Source of the DNA: Girardinichthys multiradiatus
Lineage: Eukaryota > Chordata > Actinopteri > Cyprinodontiformes > Goodeidae
Length of the DNA: 64,000 nt
Direction of reading: 5' to 3'
Assembly (NCBI RefSeq): GCF_021462225.1
Contig: NC_061818.1
Location: 14,915,276-14,979,275 of the forward strand
Position numbers and translations under genes: made by a program
The notes under the pieces: model-generated
The model's input: the letters and a program-made list of their open reading frames with translations, nothing else
Databases searched by the model: none
Told to the model about the DNA's origin: nothing
Shown here: positions 36,601 through 48,600 of the stretch, piece after piece
Numbering within the stretch: the stretch's first letter is position 1
Layout: the number at the start of each line of letters is the position of its first letter

Positions 36601-39600
36601 ATCACAAGGGCCACTGTATTCCATTAGGACCAACACATAATTGGAAAAAAGAAGGAAAGAGTACATGCTTTTCAAAATTCATATTCAGCCGTCCTTATTC
36701 TGATACCCTAAATCTAACCGAATTGCCTTCAGAAGTGACCTATAGTCAGTAAACAGAGTCCACCGGTGTGTAATGTAATCTCAGTATGGAGCCAGCTGTT
36801 CTGTGAAGGCGTCAGAGGTTTGTTGGAGAGCATTAGCGAACAAGCAGCATCATGAAGAAGGTTTAAGCAGGGTAAGGTTTTAAAACAATATCAATATCTT
36901 GTCCTACATGTGAAACACTATGCCCCTGGTGAAACATGATGGTGGCAGCATTATGCTTTTCTAACAAAATGTGAAGAACACCCCAGGGATTTGAATATTT
37001 TTACAATGAGCTTTAATAAAATTGAAATGGTGATGACGACAGGCAAGTCTGATTATTATATTTTCTTAGTTAAAGCTCAGGGCATATTTTATGCCCCACT
37101 CTGTACAGTCAAGTCATTTAGTTGCCCTATCATTCTCAAAAAGATATAACATTTTAAAAGAGTGTTTGTGTGGTTAGAATTTAGGCCAGAATATAACACA
37201 TAAATTAATCTAGTGCTCTTTTACTGACATACAGCAACACTTTGTGGTGGTACCTGGGGACATTAGGGGTGGACGGGTGAGAAGAAACTGGGGGCAGGTT
37301 GACCAAATCCGGGGGAAAGAGATGGGAGTGCAAAGAGGTCCAGGAATCCCACAGAGAAGGTTCAGAGTGTTCCCCTAAAAAACACAAAACAACATTTTAA
37401 AATGTGGTTACAATATGCTTCTGGTAAAAATTATTATACTGTGAAGCTAAATGCCTGGAAATATATACCTGGAATATTATCATTCTCATCACTTGCCCAA
37501 GAGTCCACATCAAACCTTCATGAAAAAAGAACAATAAGGACAATAATTGGATGAAACAAAGGTAAAACATAGCGAAAGACTTCAAAGTATGGCGATAAAC
37601 TCACTCTGTGTTAAACCGCCTGTTGATGGAGTTCACGCATGGAGGAAAGGGGAACGTGGACAGGCGATTTATTTCCTTTTCAATATCCTTTGACTGAGGA
37701 AACCAAAGTAAGTATTTAAACAGTGATTCCTGTGCAACTAATTTTATGTTAAAATAAAATTGTTGTGACTCACAATAGACAGCAGGTTCTCCTCTGAGTT
37801 GTAAATTGAACCTTAAAATGAATAGAGAGGACAATTAAATGAAACACTAATGATCAGATTCTATATGTAAACAAAAGTACAAACATCAATGGTTACTTCA
37901 CATGAAAAACTGTCTTTCAGATCAGACTGCTTACCCTCAGCGTTTACATTGTTTTGGCCTACAGGGGGCGTCTGTGACACACAAAACATGAAATGTAGCA
38001 TCACTTCCTGGCCAGTGAGAGGCGGTTGGACATGTACATACGTGCTGGGAGTTACATAAGAAAGTATTACACCCAAAAACAACAAGACTTAGTTCTGCTC
38101 TTTAAAGGCTCCATTCCTTGCACAACATATTAATAGCAGGAAAAAACGTGTTTGTGCAGGACAGGGCTGCATGGTTCATGGAAATCCTGTCTCACAATAT
38201 AAGGAATGCATTACACACTACATAAACAGTCATAAGAAAACTAACATATACAGCACATCTCATTGAGAGTAGCACCAGACACCTAAACATGTATTATAAT
38301 AAACCACAATTCAGGTCATAAAAAGTTGATATAATAAAAACATAGGGTAGTAAATCGCTGAATGTTTTACGTTTTGTTTGACCTAAATGTCCATTTCTGC
38401 ATTACTAAAAAAAATGTATTTTTGCTTTTATACAATTCATTCATTCAGGTGTGTTGGAGCAGGGATGCATCCAAAAGTTGCAAGACTCAAGGACTGGAGT
38501 TGCAGACCCCTGCTTTAGAGTTATGTTAGGCCATCTGTTCACTTCTCTGGTAAATATTTTCTTGCCTTTCAGTTCAGGTGGACTCCTATGTTGGTAGGTC
38601 TGCAGCTGTGCCATACTCTTTCCATTTATAGATGATTTATTGAGATGTTCAAAGTTTGGGGTATTGTTTTGTAACTATATCCTGCTTTAATCTTGTCCTT
38701 GTCTGAGGCCTTCAAAGAACTATTTATTCTGACACACATAGGTGGACACTATTTCATTTAATTTTAAATCAGATTATTTATTTTTTTGCAGTATCAAAGT
38801 AAAGGGGGCTGAATACAAAGGCATGCCACGTGCTTTCATTTTTTTAAAACTGCAGAAAATCATGTATCGTTTAAGTTCCACTTCACAATTATGCTCTATC
38901 ACTTAAAATACTAATTAAACATTTTAAAGTTTGTGGCTGTAATGTAATAAAATGTGGAGAAGTTCACTTTCGCAGTGGTAATGCTTCTGTTAATGTTGAG
39001 TAGTTTTCTTGAATCATAACCATGGGAATAAGCCCAGCACTGACCTTCCTTAGCACTAGATTAGTTCTGCTGGCCTGTGGACTTAGATCCAGGTCAAGGG
39101 AACAGCATGGCCCAAAGCACTGGTCCTCGCTGCACAGAGACAGGTCAGACTGGAGAGCAGAAACATAGAATAATTAATGTGTAAAATGCTCTGTGATAGA
39201 AACAACCAGATGAAGGTACGCTACGTTCTGCGTTGACTCACGCAGTTCAGACAGGGACTCTGCTCCATCTGCTCCCGGCACCGATCTCGCTCCCTCTCCA
39301 GCTCTCTCTGCTGCTGCTCCAGGTTGGCTTGCAGCTCTGCGATGCGTTTGCGCAGGTGGTTCTTTTCCAGCAGGCAGTCAGTGTACTCCAGCTGCAGGCT
39401 GTCTCAGCTATGCAAAGCCTCATCAAAAGACACAAAAAGGACATAAAAATTACAACTACAGTAGAAGCGTGTGCAATAACACCAACTATTAATGCAAAAC
39501 CTTGACAATCTCCAGTTGACTGAAAACTTTGTTGGGCAGACTTCTGTGTCCTTGGGAAAATAGCCCCTTCTTGGGGTTTTACCCCCACCTAAAACTAGAT

Positions 39601-42600
39601 TTCCATACAGGATTAAGACTATGGCAATAGCAACAAACAGTCAAAACAGGATGGTCTGTGGAGCGTCCTGCAAAGACCATCTCTGTCTTCTGGTATGCCA
39701 CAGACTCTCCATTTTGAGTGATAGAGTTAACCAAATTTTTAACGCTTTTAGCCCATATGTCCTTTCTGATTCTAGACTAAATGTTTGAAGTGCCCAGTTG
39801 ATCAATTACAACAACTCTGGAACGTATTTAGACACCAATTGATGTCTTTATGGAGGCAGCCTTTACATTTCACCACTGTTGTTTAGACAGATGGCACTGA
39901 TTTTTATACAGCTCAGAAGTGTACACACCCCCTGTTAAAATGACAGGTTTTTGTGATGTAAAAAAAAAATGTAACGTTTAGTTTCATAAAAAAAAATCTA
40001 TATGTAATAAAACATATATCAGATACATTACAAGAATTGGTTTACTTGAATGTCTTCAGAATGTCTTCAAGTAAACCAATTCCTCCACTTAAAATGTAAT
40101 ACATTTGGGTGTATTTACCAACATTGGTAGTATTAAATCTAAATCTCGTGTTTAAAATTAACTAAATGAGAATGTGTGCAACTGAGGTGTTTGCATAACT
40201 TAGCAATAGCATTGTTAGAAAATGGCCCAAGAGTTTGCAGCACAGTTAAGTAAGCAGCACCACAAAGCAACAATAAGGCGTGCCTCAAAACGTGATGCAG
40301 AGAATGCTTGGTTGGAACAACGACAGAGTAATAAAAACTGATATCAGTGGACTTTTAACTCATTGTTGAAAACAAAATGAATTATAGACTTACAACTGGC
40401 CATCCATAAAAGGGAACAGATTGACTTTAAACACTGAACAAGAACTGCATTGTTTTAATAAAACAGCAAGAAAACATGTTTTGACACCTGGGTGTGATTC
40501 TAGAAATATGGGGAAGTGGGTAAAGAAAAACACCATACTTGACACAAATCAGCTCAGTAACCCCTTCTCAGTGAGTTATGGTGGTGGCAGTATAACATTG
40601 TGGGGCTGCTTGCAAACCATTTGAACGGACTTGCTTCAGGGCGCCTTCTTCCACTTACCTGGTCTCTCTCCTTTTCCAGTTCCGTGATTTGGTTGAAGTA
40701 GGACAGACTCCTCTTCTGTTCCGTCTTCCAGTCCAGCTGGAGAGTCCTCACCTTCTGCTGCAGCTGCTCACACTGCACCTCCAACTGCAAACACAGTTTG
40801 TCATTACCTCCTTTATTTAGAGGCACAAGAGTCTGTTTACACCAGAGCTTTAAATAGTTGTAGAAATAATCATTATCAAGCCAGATATTTTAGGCTTCAA
40901 ATCCTCTGAGTGTGATGATACTGCATGTATTCACAGAGCTTCAGTTTTACTACAATTCCTGTTACATTCTGATTGGAAAATAAGTTTTTTCCTTCAAAAA
41001 CATAAAAAACAACCAAAAAGATCACATGTGCAAAAGCACATTTAGCAGCACACACGGCCTCATTCTTCCGGAGTACATCTCTATAAGCTTGTAGACCTGT
41101 TATTGGCTATCTTCTACCATTTTTCTCAGCAGAATCTCCGATATCATCCTACCCTCCAAGCGGGATAGACTCCACAAATAAGAGAAGTAGAGACTTGTTT
41201 TCTGGAGGGATAAATTATGTGTATCTATAAAGACATGGATGAGTCCGTTTGGTGTAGTACAACTTGACTGGCCTGCAGAGTCCTCACCTCAACCTGACAG
41301 AACATGTTCGGGAAACAATAGAGCACAGACTGTGAGCCAGGCATTTCGTCCAGCATCAGCGTCTGACCTCACAACTGCTCTTTTGGAGGAATTGTTAAAA
41401 ATTCTCATGAACACATCTAAATCTTGTGGAAATCCTTTCCAGAAGCGCTGAAGATGTAATAGCAGCATAGATTACATTAAACCCTATAGGTTTAGAGTGG
41501 GATGTGACTCAGGTTCATATGTGTGTGCAGGCATACTTTTGTAAGTATAGGGCACCTATATGGGATTAAAAATAAAATGTTTTAAATAAATTTGAAAAAA
41601 CTTTGATTGAATTGTTTTGCGTTTGTTATCATAGAGTATTTTATGAAGACATTGGGGGGTAAAATGAATGTAATCAGTTTTGGAAAAACTGTAACAGACC
41701 AAAAGGGCAAAGCGAGACTTTTCGGAATGCACTGCATAGGGCTTTTGTTTTTTACCTTGTCACTGTTCTCCTCAGCGCTCCTTAGCTCTCCCTGAAGTCT
41801 GGTGACGATCTCACAGAGCTCCTGTCTCTGTTCTGCAGCCTCTCTGCGGTCCTGCTGCAGGATGTCCATCGGGGCCTAAGATGAGCATAATCACTATTTA
41901 TAGAACATGAAACGAACCCAACAAGCATCAAGTGTTTGTTTAGATGAACCTAGACTTACAATGACTCCAGTGGAGGGATCTGAGTTCCTCATCTGAACTT
42001 CCTTTCTTTCTGGTTTCTGAGCGTCAGTGAGCTGCGGCGGCTTCTCTGGCAAAGCAGGACTGGAGCCATTTATCCCATTGTAGAGATCGTTATTTGTTCT
42101 GTTAGTCTCTGGAATATCAGCATTTTCTGTTTTTTTATCTGCCTCAGTCAGTCTGGATCTAAGCTCCTCTACCTGTGTGCAGAAAGAGAACAACTAAATT
42201 AACAGGTTAAAAATGTAATTAATGTAGTTGGCAAACATCAGTTTTAGTGTGACACCATTAGTTCTGCTGTGGTATATTTCTATAGTAACAACCAAAAAAT
42301 ACAGTTAAGATAATTAGTGTTTGCGTGGTTTCAGCTGATAAAACGTGTCCTTCTGTTTTTGCAGAACCTGAAACAGAGCATCTTGATTGTCTGTCAACAG
42401 GCTACATTACTGGATCTGCTCAGTTGTGTGTTTGCATTGTTATTGTTTTATTTTACCTCAAAGCAAGAATGATGATGAATAATATTTCCATTCATTTGCA
42501 ACCAAGAAAATCATTACGCGTCTTTGACATGCCGAAAGAGCACAGAATAAAAAGCAGAGCTGATAACATCTGCTCAGGTGCCTTATAGAGCTCAGCGTGC

Positions 42601-45600
42601 AGCTTCGTGCCAACTGCTCTGATTGAATCTGGGCCGCTTCATGTGTTCTAACAAGACATGCTCTGAGCTCATCAAACTTCACGTTAAACCTGTTGACACA
42701 TCCATATTTTAAAACTACAATCGCACATGTATTTTATTGAAAGTTTTGGTGAAAGACCAACACTAAGTAGTACAAAATCATGAAGATCATTTTACTTTGA
42801 TACCCCAAAATTCAATCCAGTTCAACCAGCAGCCTTAATAGGTCCCCTTATTAGTAAATAGTTCAACTGTCTGGAATTTATTCTCAGTGTAAACACAGCT
42901 CTTCCGTGAAGGCCTCAGAGGTTTGTTAGAGAACATGTTCGGTCTATTATTTCAAAATAGAATTAGTATATTAAAACTGCAAATCTACCAAGACGAGGAC
43001 ATCCTCCTAAACTGTCAGGCCAGGAGAGGATTAATAAGAGAAGCAGCCAGAAGGAATGTTAACTCCAGAGGAGCTGCAGAGGTCCACAGTTTAGGTGGGC
43101 AAATCTGTCGACAGGGCACCTCCAATGTTGTAAGAAATCCATCAGACGACCCGCTTAAAGACTGCCATGAGCCACACAGTGGACACAGAAATCGTGAGGA
43201 TGAAGGTGACAACTAACATAACGCATCTCCCTGAGCACACCATGCCCACTGTGGAATATAGCGGTGGCAGCATTATGCTGTGGAGATGCTTTTCTTCAGC
43301 AATGTCAGAGGTAATGGGCATATCGAAGTTAAAATGGGGCAATCCTGGAAGAAAACCTTTTCAAAAGAAGTATTTACTAAGGGCTTAATCCAAATGTAAG
43401 CAACATTCTTCACCATTTTCTTTGCACTGCATAATTACGCACAGCTTCAAGTTGCATAAAATTTCAATAGTTTGAAGTTTAATATAATATGTGAAAAAGT
43501 TCAACCGTTGCTAGCAAGCACGATGGGCTAAAATGGTGAATTAAAGTTTTCTCTTCCATTTTACCACACCTCCTCATGATGGACCTACCTGTCTCATGAG
43601 CTCCCTTTCTCGTGTGGTGGCTTTGCCCTGCTCCTCTAAGGCCCTTGAATACTTTACAGCCTGTTCAAGGTGTCTCTCCTTCAGCTTACCCAGCTCCCGA
43701 CTGGCTGACTCCCAGTCCAGACACAGTCTAGACAAATAGGAAATAGTTTTTAGAGTGGATGCTCAGCAGGTTTATTAACTAAGTGATCTCTGCAGGAAAC
43801 AGCTGTTGATTTGCCTGGTTTTAAGAGACACACTGTTTCCAATGCAAATAACATACAGAAACAAATTAATCCACCTTTTCAATAGAGCTAAGGAGCCGAC
43901 AGACCTTTCAAGCAGCAATTTGTCGTGCCGCAGCTCTTGAGCTTTGTGTTCGGCTCGGCTACGATCCTCCTCTGCCATCCGACAGCGCTGAGACTGGCGT
44001 CGCTCACACAGGCGGCTGTTTCTTAGCGGCTCCCTCAGTTTACGCACCTCCAGCAGCAGAAACTGAGTCAAAACCTCTGGACCTTCCTCATCTATGATCA
44101 TATTTTTAGGACAAAACAATTTCATTTAAACTTTTCCAAATAAAAACTGGATGTTTTTTCTGCAATGTGACCTGGACTGACAAGCTCTTTGGCCTTGCAA
44201 TACTAACATCTTATAAGTGACACATCCTTTTCCAGGAGTACACATTCACGGTCTACTTGATCAGTTCTCAAACTTCTCAGAGCAAGTACCACCTCAGTAA
44301 ATATCAGGTTTTCCAAGAAAAAATATTGACGCACAAGTTAAAGCTTCCATGTTTGTAATCTGAAAAATGTTGTCCAGAATTCCAAAATGGGCAAGTCGGA
44401 CGTTTCTCACCGACTCCACAAAATCCAAAATGGTCGCAAAGCATAATTGCCAATAGCACCCACTATTGTCCAAATTAGCTTGTATTGGCCGTACTGGGAG
44501 TTTTTTTCTCCATTGCTCTTTTCTTTTGAGAGGTTTCTGAATAAGCAAAGATCTCATTCATTGGCAGCTTGTGATCATTAGGTCTACATCACAGCTAATT
44601 TAATTTATCTTGCAAATAATCCATGATAAAATTTCTATCGAGCACCACTAAAGGCAACTACCACCTGTGGTACTTGGAACAGTTTGAGAACCCTGGTACT
44701 AGATTGCGGAAGTATTTGAATCTATAACATGTAATGTTCTTTTATCTGTGTCCAAAAACAGAAGTAAAGGTTACAAATCATTTTTAGGTTTTGATGTCTT
44801 TGCTTAAAAACATTTGGTAGAAATCTGTGGAAATCCACAAATTGCCAGTGAGCTTTTGTATTTTTCTACATTTTTCTAAAATAATCCTGATTACATGACT
44901 TTCAATTCAATTCAATTCAATTCAATTCAATTCAATTCAATTCAATTCAATTCAATTCAATTCAATTCAATTCAATTCAATTCAATTCAATTCAATTCAG
45001 TCAGTCAGTCAGTCATTTTCTACCGCTTATTCCATAGTGGGTCGCGGGGAAGCTGGCACCTATCTCCAGCAGTCTATGGGCGAGAGGCGGGGTACACCCT
45101 GGACTGGTCGCCAGTCCATCGCAGTCAATTCAATTCAATTCAATTCAAAGATACTTTATGGATCCCCGAGGGAAAATTAGAATTCCAGTACAACCCATCC
45201 AAACATACATCATGACACAAGACAAGGGGGAGACGGGTCACCGAGGTTTTGCTGCCCGCTCACAGGTGCTGCCCTTGCTAGATGAGAAAAGAGGCCACAT
45301 TAGGTAAGTAGAGGGAAAAAAATCATATTTCACACTTTATCCTTAGCAGGATACAGTTTGAGATTGCAAAAAACCTCAGCACAAAGAAGCAACAAATTTA
45401 CAAAACAACATCATGCCAGGAACGGTGAAGGTGGTGTGAGGGGTGCATATGTTTATCTTGAGCATGTGTGTGTGTGTAAGTGAGTGTGTGTAAGTAAGTC
45501 CATGAAGCACTGTTGATGGTTCGTTGGAATGTACATCAACCGGCCACAAAGTTCTGAGCAGGTCCACAGATGTCCTCAGGGAAGGGAGGGGGCAGAGGGA

Positions 45601-48600
45601 GCAGAGCGTCATGTTTACATAACTTCCAGGAGAAGTTGAAGATAGCCAGCCATCAAGGCCGCGCAGAGGAGCCAGATTCAGAAAAACAATAATTATTTGG
45701 GTTAGGCTGACTCTTAATTTTCCATCAGCCTTGAGAGTCTCGCTGGTGCTTCTCAAAGGTGAATCCAAAGTGCCAAATTCCTGGTCTTTCGCCAGATCCG
45801 AGCGAACAACTTTCTCCAAGATTTATCCCATTTCACCCCTAAGTCCAGAAACCGCAACCTGCCAGCGATCCTAAGGATCACATCCAGTCTGCGATTCAGC
45901 TCACGTAACATCTCAGTCTGAGTGCTGATTGCCCTGAAGAGCCCATCATACGTGCCAGGCAGCCTTACAATGGCCAGAACAGCTGCTGACATTCTCCGAA
46001 TTTCTCCATATGCCAGGTAACCACTGACTCCAAAAAGCAGAAATCCTGATATCAAACATCCAATTATATACACATCTTCCACATCCTCGACTGACATTAT
46101 CGACAAACACACAATCCTCCACAGGTTAGGGTTAACAGGTTAAGTTCAACTTATTGATCTTCATTTGCTTTTTAACTTTTAAACTTTAATTTTGAGTTCA
46201 CCTTCAACAGAAGTAATAACTTCCTGAACTAGTCAAGCTTTTTATTCCTATTACTTATCCACTGTAATTTTATTGTTTTAATAGTGTACAGATGTAAAGT
46301 AATGGTTTCTTGCCCAGTATGAGGGAGCATCGCTGCGTCGGCTGTTTTCCTGTCAGCTGTGTGTATTGCTCTGGATGGTAAAACTCCAGCGCTTCCATGA
46401 AGGCCTGAAGGCCCCTCTGGCCCTGACAACGCAGGATGTCCAGCAAACGTCCTGCGAGATAAAGATAACTCAGAACAAAAACATATGCAGGGAGAAAACA
46501 AAACTGATACTTAAAATGAAAACAGCATTTTAGTTCTGTAAGCTTTCGCTGCTGTGTAACTATGAAAATGCTGCTTCTTTGATGTGTGGCAGCTTCCCTC
46601 TAGTTATGCAGATATCAGGATGAGCATGATGAATGACTGACATGAGCAGACTAACTTGTAAAGTAAAAACAGCACTAGGTCAGTCTTGGCACAAGTACTC
46701 ATTTACAACATCAATCTTTTTATCTTTATCTTCATTTACTCCTCTTTCTGCCACTCTTTAATTCCCAACATATTGCCATTATGTGTCTTACAGTTCTTGT
46801 AGTATTAACATCCTCCTTGCGGTCTGGTGTTTTCTCCTGAGCAGTTTTGTAAAAGAGTGATGGTGCTGATCCCTGATTGGATAAATAATTGCTCCCCTCC
46901 GATCTTACCGGCCTTGCTGATGCGCAGCGGATGCTGCGTGGAGTTGAGCACCTCGTCCTCATCCTGCTCGTCGATGACCTTGCATTGCCGCAGGTAAGGG
47001 GTGAGCTTGGCCGGGTTGAGGATGCGGGTGAGCTTGTGCCGCACTCCCTCCATGCGATCCCACAGCTCCTCGCAGTACTCCTCTGACCACCGAGGGCAGG
47101 ATCTGGCCTCCTCCTGCGCTCCATCGCCTTCCAGCCAGTCTGTGACACCTGAATATGACCAGAAAGCCGACAGCTTAGGAAATGGGCTTTCTGGACTGCA
47201 TTTCTTCAAACTGATTACCATCAGTTTACTAAAACAAATTCTTGCCATTTTGCGGCATGTCTCTGTTTCTGTCCTATCTCAGCTTTATGAGGCAGACTTT
47301 CAGACATAGCACATGTCCACTCCCAGACTAAATAGGCTTCCCAGAAGTAAATCCACTAGAGTTTGTTTTTGTCTGCTTGTGATGAGATAGAAATCTTCAA
47401 GGGAATTCTCTAATGGTTTTACCTCCCTCAAAATATCCATCTTGAATCTATGTCATTAATTTATAGATATCTCCCTTAATGGAGGGTTAATGCTGTCTAA
47501 AAGATTTGAAAATAAAACAAACTTTCTGTGAGGTGTAGCACAACATCTTGATGAGATGAGAAGACACTGCAGGCAGAAAGTAATGATGCTCCTAAAGATG
47601 GAGTAAAATCTTTTTTTCTACCTCTTCTCATGAAATGATTCTGACAATTGTGAAATTTAAGCCACATGTGTGAACCCTTCTGGTCAGACGTTCCATAAAC
47701 TCATCTTGGGCATAAATCTTCATATCTATTTGGGTTTTAAAGGATTTGAAATATTTCTCCTTCAAGACAAGATGAAACAAAAACTAACAGCAGGGATTTG
47801 TGAAACATGAATTATGTGCACAGTTTTTTATTTATTGCTGATATTTTTTCTACTTCACACTGTTAAAAATATACATAGTGTCATGATATGACATCTTTGA
47901 CTTTGTTGTGGTCTTGTGTTTTCAACTTTTTATTTAGTTTGGGTTTTTATAGTCATGTTTGTTTATTTCCCTTTGCTCCCTGATAGTTTGTTTCCCTTTA
48001 CCGCCTCCTAATGTTTTCTTTCTTATGGTTGTTTTCTTATTACTTTGTATGGTTTATTATTATTATTATTATAATTATTATAATTCTTTGTCTTCCTTGG
48101 ATTCTCTAGTTTAATTTCTCTCTTAGTATCTTTGTGTTTATTTATGTTTTGGTATTTGTTCCTTTGCACTCTTCTTGTTTACTAGTTTATTTTCTGTTTC
48201 CTTTCCAGTTATTTCAGTCAGTGTGGTTAGGTTTGTTTACTTTTGTATTCTGGTTCTATTTAGGGGTTCTTTGTTTGTTCTTAGGTTGTTATTGTTGTTC
48301 CTGTGTCCCCTCAAGTTTCTCTGTTTACTTTAGTACAGGATTATTCTAGTTTTCTTATGCCCCATTTGTCTGATTTCGTTTAGGTCTGCTCACTGTCGTG
48401 TTAATTAGTCCCTTTCCTCATGCTTTAGTTTTTTTTAGGTTCACCTGCTCCCTCTGCCTCCCTGCCTTTGTTCTCCCTCAGTATATTAGTTGGTTTTGTT
48501 TCATTGTCCTTTGCTGGTTCCTCTCGTTCACAACCCTCGTCCTTGCCATGAGTTCCTGCAATGTCTGCCTCGTAAGTTTTGTGGATTCCGGCTCTGTGTT

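Noticed and set aside
42593..42704. Coiled-coil-like minus-strand ORF ([18 protein letters not shown]) considered as an extra card10 exon
   Set aside because: Its only plausible acceptor phase does not fit exon 43589..43727 (phase 0), which already joins exon 41960..42172 correctly as [11 protein letters not shown].
44895..45215. 106-codon plus-strand ORF
   Set aside because: Encoded by the TTCAA microsatellite and a dispersed repeat; it is low-complexity, not a gene.
45376..45819. 147-codon minus-strand ORF overlapping the small membrane ORF
   Set aside because: A different frame of the same repeat, with a low-complexity HTHSLTHTH segment from a short tandem repeat; no protein character.
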